Notes: a model not told the origin generated them from the sequence alone. Shown: positions 47,428 through 55,939, numbered from the stretch's first letter. The stretch: DNA of 60,195 nt from Halobacteriales archaeon QS_6_71_20 (GCA_003020945.1 PXRU01000008.1:1-60195), one strand, 5' to 3'. Numbers and translations are program-made.

Positions 47428-48188
47428 TACCAATTAAGCGGCCCGGAGCTGTGAGATGCGATTACAGAGTATTATGATTACAGCTGGTTATATTCATCGG
47501 CTTCTCCCGGTTCGATGCAGGTGAGGCGACACAGCAGGGTGTACACGACCGCGACCGCGACCACGCCGCAGCACACGCACGGACGCCGACGACCGACCGC
47601 GACCCGACGCCGCCGACACCACCCGAACGACCCACACCATGACGTTCGACCCGAACTCCGACACCGACCCCGACGGGATCGACACCCGCCAACTCGGCCC
47701 GTTCTCGACGGAGGCCGACGACCGATGAACCGCCGCGTCGACCCCGCCGGCTCGCCCGGCGGTCGGACGACCCCCGAGACGGGGGCTCCGCCGGTTCCCG
47801 ACCTCGGGACGCGAACGGGCCGCCCGGACGCGACCACCGACCGCACCGGCACGACGACCGACGACCCCGCGACCGACACCCGACGCGACCGCGCCGAGCG
47901 CCGCAGTCGCCGCGACCCGTTCGAACTCGCGCTCGTGGAGGATTCCGAACAGTGCACCCCTCAGAACTACGTACCGGTCCGTCCACGACCCACCGATATG
48001 CGCGAGCGACGGCGACGAGGGTGGCGAGAGCGTGGACGGAGCTCCGGGGTCCGACGGATCGCCGGCCGTCGTACTCGGGAACACGCTCGTCGCCACGGTA
48101 CCGGCGGCGGTGGGTGACCTGCTGCCGGTGTAAACAGGCAGAGGACAAACTGGGGGCCGAGGGAACGACGACCCGAATATCGGCGGTG
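47428..48188 (+). other. Region without a firm gene: AT-rich promoter and short D-rich frames
   Basis: This stretch holds no protein I recognise. It begins with AT-rich sequence, including GGTTATATTC near 47486, the best TATA match. Two short plus-strand frames overlap by ATGA (47639-47728 and 47725-48117). A third short frame (48032-48133; MDGAPGSDGSPAVVLGNTL at its start) also has third-position GC bias. The pattern could be small genes or the remains of a longer one. The opposite strand reads Ser/Arg/Val-rich and looks like shadow. Confidence 0.4.
47639..47728 (+). CDS. Candidate 29-codon acidic small protein
   Basis: ATG at 47639 opens 29 codons of acidic, haloarchaea-like composition (MTFDPNSDTDPDGIDTRQLG at the start) with nearly all third positions G or C. 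The TGA overlaps the ATG of the next frame. There is no family assignment. The same frame is open upstream with Asp-rich residues, so the start is uncertain. Confidence 0.3.
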   Translation: MTFDPNSDTDPDGIDTRQLGPFSTEADDR

Positions 48189-48359
48189 CTACGCCTCGAT
48201 CGCGGTGTCGTCGTCGCCGGCGATCCGCGTGAGGCCGTAGTCGCAGGTGTTGCAGCGCCACTTCGTCTTCGTCCCGAGGTGGAGCGTCATCGCGGCGACG
48301 CGCCAGAAGTCGCGGTCCTCGCCACAGCGGGGGCAGTGGAACTCCCGTTCGAGGCTCAT
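48189..48359 (-). CDS. Zinc beta-ribbon protein (DUF7838-like)
   Basis: The 56-residue protein has two zinc knuckles, FHCPRCGED (about Cys9/Cys12) and WRCNTCDYG (about Cys36/Cys39), with AAMTLHLGTKTKW between them. It matches a conserved family of very short haloarchaeal zinc ribbons. The function is unknown. It is divergent from the thioesterase gene. Confidence 0.8.
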   Translation of the reverse strand: MSLEREFHCPRCGEDRDFWRVAAMTLHLGTKTKWRCNTCDYGLTRIAGDDDTAIEA

Positions 48360-48533
48360 GCTCGAACGACGGTACGCCGGTCGTTTCAATACACCGGTCC
48401 GCCGCGGACGTCCCCGTTCGGAGCTATCCACCTCCGTAGTCGCGGCTCCGCGGCGGTCGATCCACGACGCGAGCCCGCTTCGCGAGACGGCCGCAAGCGA
48501 CAGTCCGAAACCGGACGCCCCCGACGGACCGGT

Positions 48534-48920
48534 GTGACGTTCGAGACGACGATCACGGTCCGCTATCGCGACCTCGACCCGATGGGACACGTGAACAACG
48601 CCGTCTACGCGACGTATCTGGAGACGGCCCGCACCGCGTTCTTCCGCGAGGAGGTCGGCATCGACCTCGCGAGCGCCGACGCCGCCCTCGCGACCCTCGA
48701 CATCCAGTTCCGCGCGCCCATCGAGCACACCGGGGAGGTGGACGTCCGCATCGACGTCGCCGACGTGGGCGACACCAGTCTGACGTTCGCGTACGAACTC
48801 CACGCCGACGGGGAACTCGTCGCCGAGGCGGAGACGGTGATGGTGGCGATGGGTCCGGACGGTCCCGTGCCGCTGCCCGACCGGGTCCGGGCGGTCGCCG
48901 AGCGCCACGCGGCCGAATGA
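48534..48920 (+). CDS. Acyl-CoA thioesterase, 4HBT hot-dog fold
   Basis: From GTG 48534 the product is 128 residues. The 4HBT signature VRYRDLDPMGHVNNAVYATYLETART holds the catalytic Asp and the conserved His-Val-Asn. RAPIEHTGEVDVRIDV and a C-terminal AEAETVMVAM strand follow. It hydrolyses acyl-CoA thioesters; chain specificity is unknown. Confidence 0.88.
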   Translation: MTFETTITVRYRDLDPMGHVNNAVYATYLETARTAFFREEVGIDLASADAALATLDIQFRAPIEHTGEVDVRIDVADVGDTSLTFAYELHADGELVAEAETVMVAMGPDGPVPLPDRVRAVAERHAAE

Positions 48921-49059
48921 GCGGGGGCGAGGCGACCGGGGCGGACGCGACGGGGAGGGGGCGCGACGGCCGCCGCGCGCGACTCGGGTCGCCGCCGGGA
49001 ACCGCCGTGCCACGCCGGCCCATGTGCCGCCGTGACGCGGGAATCCGCGCTACGGAAGG

Positions 49060-49067
49060 GTTATCTG
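49060..49067 (+). promoter_or_regulatory. Putative TATA box for cspA
   Basis: GTTATCTG is centred about 26 nt before the cspA ATG at 49089, the usual distance for a leaderless transcript. Confidence 0.5.
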
Positions 49068-49088
49068 TCGGCGTGCACTCCTCCAAGC

Positions 49089-49283
49089 ATGGCGCAAGGG
49101 AAGGTCGACTTCTTCAACGACACCGGCGGCTACGGATTCATCGACACCGAGGACGAGGACGAGGACGTGTTCTTCCACATGGAGGACGTCGGCGGTCCGG
49201 ACCTCGAGGAGGGGCAGGAGGTCGAGTTCGACATCGAGACGGCCGAGAAGGGCCCCCGCGCGACGAACCTTCAGCGACTGTAG
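49089..49283 (+). CDS. cspA: Cold-shock domain protein
   Basis: The 64-residue product is a single cold-shock domain. It shows GKVDFFNDTGGYGFIDTED (RNP1-like) and DVFFHMEDV (RNP2-like), then EEGQEVEFDIETAEKGPRA. It is a single-stranded nucleic acid chaperone, and haloarchaea usually have several. A T-rich stretch (CTTTTCAGTTTATTC near 49330) downstream could serve as terminator. Confidence 0.95.
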   Translation: MAQGKVDFFNDTGGYGFIDTEDEDEDVFFHMEDVGGPDLEEGQEVEFDIETAEKGPRATNLQRL

Positions 49284-49439
49284 ACGCTCCGAGGAAACCA
49301 CCGCGCCCCGCGGTCGGGCGCGACCCGACTTTTCAGTTTATTCACTGCCCGCCCGGCGAGCCGCCGGCACGCCGACCCATGGACACGCCGGACGCCGGCG
49401 TCGCCGCGTCGGAACGGCGAGCGCCGGCCTCGGGGCGCG

Positions 49440-49910
49440 TCGGGCCTTTCCGGTCGACGAGCGTGCCCGTCCCGCTCACCCGTCGCCCCTCGACGGCGCG
49501 CTCGCGGACGCCGCGCTCGAAGGCGGTCAGCTGCCGGGCGTCATCGCTGCGGTCCAGGTCGAACGCCCACACCTGCCGGCTCGGGCCGTCGTCCCGGCCC
49601 CCCGCCGTCGGCGTCGTCTCCGGACTCCCCGTTCGCCTCGCCGTCGACGCGACCGCGCCTCCGGTCGAGGTCGCCCTCGCGGGCGGCGAGGAACGCGAGT
49701 ATCCCGCCGTCCGGCCCCCACGTCGGCGCGGTCGCCGAGGAGGCGCGCGAGGCAGTGGGGGTCGCGGCTCCCGTCGGTCGGGGAGACGTACAGCCCGGTG
49801 CGCGTCTCGTCGGCGTCGGGGTCGGACTCGGCGGCGGTGAACGCGACGCGCTCGCCGTCCGGCGACGCCGCGCGGCCGCCGGGGGCGCCGTGGCAAGCTA
49901 CTTCCGGGCC
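49440..49910 (-). pseudogene. Fragment of an S9-peptidase-type beta-propeller gene
   Basis: Pieces of a prolyl-oligopeptidase-like N-terminal propeller occur in three frames. They are SPDGERVAFTAAESDPD with LYVSPTDGSRDP (about 49740-49875), then APTWGPDGGILAFLAAREGD (about 49650-49710), then QVWAFDLDRSDDARQLTAFERGVRE (about 49505-49580). After this no homology is visible, and the catalytic hydrolase domain and a start codon are absent. Several frameshifts and the truncation indicate a dead gene. It explains the 645-nt gap between cspA and the glutaredoxin gene. Confidence 0.68.
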
Positions 49911-49928
49911 GCGGCCGTTCCCCGATTC

Positions 49929-50171
49929 ATGCCCGTAACGCTGTACGCGCTGGACGGCTGTCCGTGGTGCGAGAAGGTGCACGACGCCCTGGAGGAGGCG
50001 GGCGTCGAGTACGAGACGATCTGGACCGAGGAGCTCCACTCCGGGCGCGACGAGGTCGCCCGCGTCAGCGGGCAGCGAGCCGTCCCCGTGCTCGTCGACG
50101 ACGAGCGCGGCGTCACGATGAACGAGTCGGCCAACATCCTCGAGTACGTCGAGCGGACGCTCGCCGCCTGA
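49929..50171 (+). CDS. Glutaredoxin-like protein
   Basis: The 80-residue product has the dithiol active site CPWC at Cys11/Cys14 (YALDGCPWCEKVHDAL), the cis-Pro segment QRAVPVLVDD and the C-terminal ESANILEYVERTL. Haloarchaea lack glutathione in general, so gamma-glutamylcysteine or another thiol is the probable partner. It precedes the cobalamin adenosyltransferase gene by 6 nt, implying one operon. Confidence 0.92.
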   Translation: MPVTLYALDGCPWCEKVHDALEEAGVEYETIWTEELHSGRDEVARVSGQRAVPVLVDDERGVTMNESANILEYVERTLAA

Positions 50172-50177
50172 GGCTCG

Positions 50178-50714
50178 ATGACGATCTACACCGGCCGCGG
50201 CGACGAGGGGAAGACCGACCTCCGGGACATGTCCCGGGTGTCGAAGACCTCCCGGCGGATCGAGGCGTACGGCACGGTCGACGAGGCGAACGCGCTCGTC
50301 GGGACGATCCGCCCGACGGGGTACGACGACGTCGACGAGATGCTCCGGACCGTTCAGGACCACCTGCACGTGCTTCAGGCGGACTTCGCCAACCCCGACC
50401 CCGAGGAGGGCGACCCCGTCGTTCGGCCCGACCACACCGAGCAGCTGGAGGCGTGGATCGACGAGCTGGACGAGGAGCTGGAGCCGCTCACGAACTTCGT
50501 GCTCCCGTCGGGGAGCGAGGCGGGGGCGAAGCTCCACCACGCCCGGACGGTCGCCCGCCGCGCCGAGCGGCGCGCGGTCGCGCTCGCGGACGACGAGCCG
50601 GTCAACGGCGAGGCGGTGGCGTACCTCAACCGACTCTCGGACGCGCTGTTCACGTTCGCGCGCGTCGTCAACGCCCGCGACGGCGTCTCCGAGGACGCGC
50701 CGGGCTACGACTGA
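50178..50714 (+). CDS. ATP:cob(I)alamin adenosyltransferase, PduO type
   Basis: The 178-residue enzyme makes adenosylcobalamin from cob(I)alamin and ATP. Its signatures are YTGRGDEGKTDL for ATP binding, RIEAYGTVDEANALVG, FVLPSGSEAGAKLHHARTVARRAER and YLNRLSDALFTFARVVN. Haloarchaeal methylmalonyl-CoA mutase and ribonucleotide reductase use the product. Confidence 0.94.
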   Translation: MTIYTGRGDEGKTDLRDMSRVSKTSRRIEAYGTVDEANALVGTIRPTGYDDVDEMLRTVQDHLHVLQADFANPDPEEGDPVVRPDHTEQLEAWIDELDEELEPLTNFVLPSGSEAGAKLHHARTVARRAERRAVALADDEPVNGEAVAYLNRLSDALFTFARVVNARDGVSEDAPGYD

Positions 50715-50899
50715 ACGGCCGGCCCCCGATCGACCGCGCGGGCTCCGACCGGACGCGACGGCTCGCGGACGACTGCGGGCCACGGGAGACGATCGGCGAG
50801 ACGACGACAGCGGGCGCTCGGACCGGAACGACTCCTCCGGGGAGCGACGCCGTCGCGGCGGCACGTTCCGGGGTCAAGCGGAGTCGTGGCCGCCCCGGC

Positions 50900-51148
50900 T
50901 CAGAACGTCGGCTCGTCGCCGTGCTCCTCGTCGAGCGCGGCGGGGTCCTGCTGTTCGTCGATCGTGTCGGTGAAGAGGTCGCCGTCGGCCTCCCCCTCGC
51001 CCTGGTCGTTCTCGACGTCGTACGCCTGCAGCCCGCGGGTGAGGAAGTCCTCGATGGCCTCGTTGCGGTTGAGGAACTCCCCCTGCTCGGCGAGGCGCGC
51101 GATCTCGCTGTCGATCCGGTCGGGCAGGTCGACTTCGATCTTCGTCAC
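50900..51148 (-). CDS. Ribbon-helix-helix (CopG-like) DNA-binding protein
   Basis: The 82-residue product starts with an RHH fold (KIEVDLPDRIDSEIARLA, NRNEAIEDFLTRGL) and ends in a long acidic tail (about 43-82). It is probably a dimeric transcription regulator. The GTG at 51148 lies 26 nt from the centre of a TATA-like GATTAATC, supporting a leaderless start there. Confidence 0.85.
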   Translation of the reverse strand: MTKIEVDLPDRIDSEIARLAEQGEFLNRNEAIEDFLTRGLQAYDVENDQGEGEADGDLFTDTIDEQQDPAALDEEHGDEPTF

Positions 51149-51170
51149 GCTCGGGGGTGAGTCGCCGGAC

Positions 51171-51180
51171 GGGATTAATC
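51171..51180 (-). promoter_or_regulatory. Putative TATA box for the RHH gene
   Basis: On the minus strand GATTAATCCC is centred about 27 nt upstream of the GTG start at 51148. Confidence 0.5.
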
Positions 51181-51227
51181 CTCGGGTCGCCCGGCCGACC
51201 GCCCCCGGGCATCGGCCCGGACGACAA

Positions 51228-51235
51228 GCCTTAAG
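51228..51235 (+). promoter_or_regulatory. Putative TATA box for tRNA-Val
   Basis: GCCTTAAG lies about 33 nt upstream of the mature tRNA 5' end, giving a predicted leader of a few nucleotides. Confidence 0.5.
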
Positions 51236-51263
51236 ACCGCCACCGGGCTACGACGAATCGACC

Positions 51264-51338
51264 GGGTCGGTGGTCTAGTCCGGTTATGACGGCTCCTTCA
51301 CACGGAGCAGGCCGGCGGTTCGAATCCGCCCCGACCCA
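51264..51338 (+). tRNA. tRNA-Val (anticodon CAC)
   Basis: This 75-nt tRNA has acceptor arms GGGTCGG/CCGACCC and discriminator A. The anticodon stem GCTCC/GGAGC encloses TTCACAC, giving CAC (Val). The T-arm GGCGGTTCGAATCCGCC is canonical. CCA is not encoded. Confidence 0.96.
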
Positions 51339-51442
51339 TCTCCCGTCGCCGTACACCGAGGCGACGAGCGGCGGGACCGTGATGACCTCCGACGCGATCC
51401 GGATCGGCCTCGCCGGTCGGCGGCGCTCGACCGTCGCGCCGG

Positions 51443-52579
51443 TCAGAACCCTATTCCGCCGCCGTCGCCGCCTCCGTCACTCCCGTCGCCTCCATTACCG
51501 CCGCCGCTGTCGTCTCCGTCCCCGCCACCGTCGTCGCTGTCGTCACCGGATTCGGCGGCGATCGACCGACAGCGGTCGGCGATCGGGTTCTCCGCCTCGA
51601 CCTGCTCGTCGCCCGCCTCGACCCGGACGGCCCGGAGCGTCCCCGACCCGGACTCGGAGCGCTCGGCGCCGCGGTCGTCGATGAAGGCGCCGAACCCTTC
51701 GAACGGCCCCTCGAACCGCCGGGTCGTGTCGTCGTCGAACTCCAGCGCCACGGCGTCGAACTCCCCGGCCTCCACCGCGACGGCGGTGCAGGTGAACGTC
51801 AGCGTCGCGGCGAACGGCTCCTCGGCGGTCGCGGTCGCCATCGTGCAGCGCTCGGGGTCGTCGTCGCACGAGCCCGTTCGCACCGTGATGGGCGCCTCCG
51901 TGTCCAGGGAGACCGGCTCGGGCTGGTCGCCCCCGCCGGAGAGCGCCTCGATCCCGTCGACCCGCCCCTCGTTGAACGGCTCGAACTTCGCGTCCTCGTT
52001 GAACGCGGCCCGCAGCGAGACGCAGAAGTCGTCGCCGAGGCCGCGGAACGCGCCCCCGTCGTTGCGCCGGTTGACTCGCCCCTCGGTTCCCCACGCCCAG
52101 TGGATCACGGCCTCCCGGTCGGTCTCCAGGAACTCGTCGGTGGCGCCCTGATAGCCGTCGTCGCGGACGGCCCACTCGCCCGACCGCGGCAGCCCGCTGA
52201 TCAGCATCGACGCCGCGCCGCCCGGCTCCGAGACCCCTCCACCCTGCAGGAGCACGAGGCTGAGCGCCTCCGGCCCCTCGTACAGGAACAGCCGGCTCGT
52301 CGACGGCGACTCCAGCCCGGTGTTCGACTGCTGGGAGTTCACCTCGTTCGAGTTCTGCTCGTAGCCGTAGAACTCCTCCACGGGCTCGGACCCGGAGACC
52401 GGCTCCAGCGGGACGCAGCGGTCGCCCTGTTCGACGACGTACGTCGCCTCCTCCTGCCCGGCGGCCGACGCCGCGCCGCCGCCGACCAGGGCGCCGCCGC
52501 CGACCGCCGCCCCGATCCCGCCGAGCACGGTTCGTCTGTTCGTCCCTTCGCTCCCGTCACGGTTCGGTGATTCGGTCAT
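51443..52579 (-). CDS. Tat-exported protein of unknown function
   Basis: The 378-residue product begins with a twin-arginine signal (NRRTVLGGIGAAVGGGALVGGGAASAAG; residues about 15-42). The mature part includes QGDRCVPLEPVSGSEPVEEFYGYE, SRLFLYEGPEALSLVLLQGG and a tail of Asp/Gly/Ser repeats (about 345-378). Related haloarchaeal proteins with the EFYGY element are secreted and of unknown role. The upstream region (52580-52785) shows no gene. Confidence 0.78.
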   Translation of the reverse strand: MTESPNRDGSEGTNRRTVLGGIGAAVGGGALVGGGAASAAGQEEATYVVEQGDRCVPLEPVSGSEPVEEFYGYEQNSNEVNSQQSNTGLESPSTSRLFLYEGPEALSLVLLQGGGVSEPGGAASMLISGLPRSGEWAVRDDGYQGATDEFLETDREAVIHWAWGTEGRVNRRNDGGAFRGLGDDFCVSLRAAFNEDAKFEPFNEGRVDGIEALSGGGDQPEPVSLDTEAPITVRTGSCDDDPERCTMATATAEEPFAATLTFTCTAVAVEAGEFDAVALEFDDDTTRRFEGPFEGFGAFIDDRGAERSESGSGTLRAVRVEAGDEQVEAENPIADRCRSIAAESGDDSDDGGGDGDDSGGGNGGDGSDGGGDGGGIGF

Positions 52580-52785
52580 CGTCGAAGAACCCCACCGCCC
52601 GCATCGGCGGAGCAGGGGTTTGTTACAGCCGAATTGTTCCACTCGTCGGAGGCGGAAACGAAATCGGCGATCTGAAGGCTCGGGTTTCGGGCCAAACCCG
52701 CAGGCGGGGGCGCGGCCTCGCGGCTTCGCGCGTGGGACGGGCTCCCCCCGCCATTCGACGGTAAGACTGCGTTACTCGACGGCCA

Positions 52786-52890
52786 TCACCCCGTCAGCGT
52801 GTCCCCGACCCCGAAGTCGTCCTCCGGGATCCCGCGTACGAGCGTCCGCTGAAATTCTGAGTCGTCCGCGATGAGGATCCGCCCGACCAT
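52786..52890 (-). pseudogene. N-terminal fragment of a response-regulator receiver gene
   Basis: ATG 52890 opens 34 codons that read as the start of a CheY-like receiver: MVGRILIADDSEFQRTLVRG, with the acidic pair DD after beta 1 and the first helix. The frame then ends after GIPEDDFGVGDTLTG, whereas a receiver needs about 120 residues. The phospho-acceptor Asp and Lys are missing. It is the remnant of a truncated regulator gene. Confidence 0.55.
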
Positions 52891-53003
52891 GTTTCCGGCC
52901 GACTGGACGCCCGGATAACCGCTAGCCTGACGGATTCAGCGCCGGAATCCCGACGCGACGCGACCGGCCCGAACGCCCCCGCGTCCGCGGGCGATGCGGA
53001 AGG

Positions 53004-53032
53004 ATTATTATTTCTCATCGATTGTGTTAATA
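53004..53032 (+). promoter_or_regulatory. nikR promoter with overlapping inverted repeat
   Basis: ATTATTATT (53004-53012) is centred 26 nt before the ATG at 53034, so the message should be leaderless. TATTA (53006-53010) and TAATA (53028-53032) form an inverted repeat across the predicted TATA box and transcription start, a natural place for autoregulation by the encoded NikR-like protein (inference). Confidence 0.5.
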
Positions 53033-53033
53033 C

Positions 53034-53453
53034 ATGGGCGTCGTCAGCGTCTCCATGCCGGACAGCCTCGTCGACCGCATCGACGAGTTCACCGAGGAGC
53101 ACGGCTACACCGGGCGCAGCGAGCTCCTGCGGGAGGCGGCCCGCGACCTCCTCGGGGAGTTCGACGACCGGAAGCTCGAGGACCGCGAGCTGATGGGGAT
53201 CGTCACCGTCGTCTTCGACTTCGAGGGGACGAACGTCGAGGACCGGATGATGCGGCTGCGCCACGAACACGAGGACATCGTCGCCTCGAACTTCCACAGC
53301 CACGTCGGCGATCACGACTGCATGGAACTGTTCATCCTGGAGGGGAACCTGGAGCAGATCTCCACGTTCGTCGGAAAGATCCGCGCGACCACCGACACGA
53401 AGACCGTCGACTACTCCGTGACGCCGATCGGCGACGGCGACGGCATCGTCTGA
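53034..53453 (+). CDS. nikR: NikR-like nickel/metal-responsive repressor
   Basis: The 139-residue product has an N-terminal ribbon-helix-helix ([31 protein letters not shown]) and a C-terminal ACT-like metal domain. Its [19 protein letters not shown] contains the His, His and Cys ligands of NikR, and a further His lies in RLRHEHED. NikR represses nickel uptake when nickel is bound. No nickel transporter is in the window. Confidence 0.9.
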   Translation: MGVVSVSMPDSLVDRIDEFTEEHGYTGRSELLREAARDLLGEFDDRKLEDRELMGIVTVVFDFEGTNVEDRMMRLRHEHEDIVASNFHSHVGDHDCMELFILEGNLEQISTFVGKIRATTDTKTVDYSVTPIGDGDGIV

Positions 53454-53632
53454 GGCGGCCCGCGACGCGGCACCCCGGCTCACGAGGGTCCGCGGGCGGC
53501 TGCCCCCCGCCGACGACCTGATATCCGTCCTCCGATCCGGCCGGCGTCGCCGGCGGTTCCTGCGGCTCGTCCGGCCGGTTCGGACGGAACCAAGCTTCAA
53601 TACGTCGGACAGTGAACTCCCGCAACGGAGTT

Positions 53633-54775
53633 ATGGACATCGAGAACATCGCCGTGCCGGAGTTCGTGGAGGTCGACGCGGACGAGCGACTCGGGAAGAT
53701 CCGCTCCCTCTTCGACCGCGAGAACCCCAAGGGTATCATCGTGATGGACGACGGCGAGTACGCGGGCGTCATCGGCGAGCGGGAGCTGCTCAACTCCCAG
53801 GTCGACGACGACACGAGGGCCGCCGCCCTGATGAAGGCGGCGCCGGAGGTCGCCCGCACCGAGGACGTGCGCGAGGTCGCGCGCGTGCTCGTCGAGGGGA
53901 ACGTGAAGGTGGCGCCCGTCTACCAGGGCGAGAGGCTGTACGGCATCGTCACCGTCGACGCGATCCTCTCGGCGGTCCTCGACAACCTCGACGCCCTAAC
54001 GGTCAACGACATCTACACCGCCGACGTGGTTACCATCCCCGAGGAGGCCCACGTCGGCCAGGCGATCAACCGCCTCCGCGAGAACGGCGTCTCGCGGCTC
54101 CCGGTCGTCGACGACGCCGGGCGCCTCGAAGGGGTCCTCACCACCCACGACATCGTCGACTTCGTCGTCCGGGGCGGCGAGCGGCAGGGGCGCGGCGACC
54201 GCAGCGGCGACCTCGACCGCATGCTCGACCTGCCGGTGTACGACATGATGTCCTCGCCGGTGTTCACCGTCACCGACGACGAGTCGGTCCGCGCGGCCGT
54301 CGAGCTGATGTTCGACAACGACGTGAGCGGGCTCGTCGTCACGCCCGAGGACCGCGACGACCTCGTGCGGGGCGTGCTCACCAAGACCGACGTGTTGCGC
54401 GCGCTCACGTTCACCGAGGAGGACGCGATGGACGTGCAGGTGACGAACGTCGCCCTGCTGGACACGCTGTCGCGGGAGGACATCCGCGAGGCGATCACCC
54501 AGGTGTCCGGGAAGTACCAGGAGATGCGCGTGCTCCACGCGCACGTCCGCTTCCACGAACACAAGGAGAAGCTCCGCGGCACGCCGCTGATCCAGTGTCA
54601 GATCCGGCTGCGCACCACCCACGGCCAGGTCGGCGGCTCCGGGGAGGGGTACGGCGCCGAACACGGGTTCCACGTCGCGCTCGACAAGCTGGAGCGCAAC
54701 GTGCTGGAGGTGAAAGGCGTCACCGCGGACGAACGCTACCGCGGACAGCTCCTCCGGAAGCTGGGTCAGCTGTGA
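53633..54775 (+). CDS. Protein with four CBS domains and an HPF-like C-terminal domain
   Basis: The 380-residue product has two tandem CBS pairs (about 5-115 and 125-270) with repeats such as GIIVMDDGEYAGVI, GVSRLPVVDDAGRLEGVLT and VSGLVVTPEDRDDLVRGVLTKTDVL. A C-terminal domain (about 285-380; RVLHAHVRFHEHKEKLRG, then LERNVLEVKG) resembles ribosome hibernation/S30AE folds. CBS pairs sense adenosyl nucleotides. A role in ribosome dormancy under energy stress is plausible, since archaeal CBS-repeat ribosome factors have been described, but it is inference here. ATG 53633 fits the first CBS strand. Confidence 0.87.
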   Translation: MDIENIAVPEFVEVDADERLGKIRSLFDRENPKGIIVMDDGEYAGVIGERELLNSQVDDDTRAAALMKAAPEVARTEDVREVARVLVEGNVKVAPVYQGERLYGIVTVDAILSAVLDNLDALTVNDIYTADVVTIPEEAHVGQAINRLRENGVSRLPVVDDAGRLEGVLTTHDIVDFVVRGGERQGRGDRSGDLDRMLDLPVYDMMSSPVFTVTDDESVRAAVELMFDNDVSGLVVTPEDRDDLVRGVLTKTDVLRALTFTEEDAMDVQVTNVALLDTLSREDIREAITQVSGKYQEMRVLHAHVRFHEHKEKLRGTPLIQCQIRLRTTHGQVGGSGEGYGAEHGFHVALDKLERNVLEVKGVTADERYRGQLLRKLGQL

Positions 54776-54862
54776 GCGCGGCGCGCCCGGTAGCCGGCAC
54801 GGCGGCCGCGGTCCGTCCGTCGGCTTGGGCGGCCCGCCCGCCGACCCTTTCTCCGGCCGTTA

Positions 54863-54982
54863 TCAACCGAGGAAGCCGGACGCCTCCCCGTCGGTCAGTC
54901 CGTCGAACCCCGCCTCCGAGCGGAACGCCTCCACGGTCTCCGGGTCGGCTTCGCCGGCGTCGACGCGGAGCGTCGCCGCCAC
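54863..54982 (-). CDS. Candidate 39-codon protein following alaX
   Basis: GTG at 54982, 6 nt after the alaX stop, opens 39 codons with strong third-position bias and acidic composition (MAATLRVDAGEADPETVEAF at the start, SGFLG at the end). No family is recognised. It could be a small gene co-transcribed with alaX or the remains of one. Confidence 0.4.
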   Translation of the reverse strand: MAATLRVDAGEADPETVEAFRSEAGFDGLTDGEASGFLG

Positions 54983-54988
54983 GCCCCC

Positions 54989-55759
54989 TCACGTCCCCGC
55001 GAGCGTGAACTCCACGCGCTCCCGCTCGCCCCCCTGGGTCGTCCGCCCCGTCACGGTCACCTCCCCGACCGCCCCGAGGCGCTCGACGTGGGTGCCCGCG
55101 CAGGCGGTCCGGTCGAACGGCTCCGTCTCGCCCTCGGCCCCGCCGATCTCGACGATCCGAAGCTCCGTGATCGAGTCGGGCAGCAGGTCGATCCGGGTGC
55201 GCTCGGTGTCGAGCTCGACTTCGGCGACCTCACGGGCCATCGTATAATGGTCGACCGAGCGGTCCTCGTCGACGAGGGCGTTCAGCCGTGCCTCCACGTC
55301 GGCGAGGTCCGTCTCGGAGAATCGCGGGTGTTCGGCGTCCAGGCGCGCGCGGTCGGCGTACAGCTGGTTGCCGACCGTCCGGGCGCCGAACTCATCGAGC
55401 AGCACCGCCGAGAGGAGGTGTTGTGCGGTGTGGTATCGCATGTGGGCGCGGCGGCGCTCCCAGTCGATGGCCCCTCGGACGCGCGTCCCCTCGGCCGGCG
55501 CCTCCCCGTCGAGGTGGTGGTAGACGGTGTCGGTCTTCTCCACGTCCATCACCGCCAGCGGGTCGCCGGCGCCCGTCGGCCCCTCGTCGCGGGCCTCGTC
55601 GGCATCGAGGACGCGGAGCGTGCCGGTGTCGTTCGGCTGGCCGCCGCCGGTCGGGTAGAAGTGGGTGGCGTCGAGGACGACCCGGTCGTCGAGCGCCCGC
55701 TCGACTGTCGCCTCGAACTCGCGGACGCCGCTGTCGTCCAGGTACAGCTGGTCGGTCAC
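54989..55759 (-). CDS. alaX: Alanyl-tRNA editing protein AlaX
   Basis: The 256-residue product is a free-standing editing domain that removes Ser or Gly from mischarged tRNA-Ala. It has FYPTGGGQPNDTGTL, the zinc motif RYHTAQHLLSAVL, and the second zinc pair in DRTACAGTHVERLG. It lacks the AlaRS aminoacylation domain and fits the medium-length AlaX class. GTG at 55759 is the start. Confidence 0.92.
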   Translation of the reverse strand: MTDQLYLDDSGVREFEATVERALDDRVVLDATHFYPTGGGQPNDTGTLRVLDADEARDEGPTGAGDPLAVMDVEKTDTVYHHLDGEAPAEGTRVRGAIDWERRRAHMRYHTAQHLLSAVLLDEFGARTVGNQLYADRARLDAEHPRFSETDLADVEARLNALVDEDRSVDHYTMAREVAEVELDTERTRIDLLPDSITELRIVEIGGAEGETEPFDRTACAGTHVERLGAVGEVTVTGRTTQGGERERVEFTLAGT

Positions 55760-55939
55760 GCCCGAGGCAAGCCCGGCGGCGCACTTAGCGGTTGGCTCCG
55801 CGGCCCGGCGCGGCCGGCCCGTCTGCGGATCGCTTCGCGGGACCTGTCGTAACGACTAAGAGCGGAACACACCGTATCATCCCGTAATGAGAACGACGTA
55901 CGTCTCTCTCCGACCGAACGCGAGCCGGAGGTGGGTGCA

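Noticed and set aside
47725..48117. Plus-strand 130-codon frame beginning MNRRVDPAGS
   Set aside because: The first part has coding bias but the second half becomes Arg-rich with poor third-position bias. It is kept only as part of the described uncertain region.
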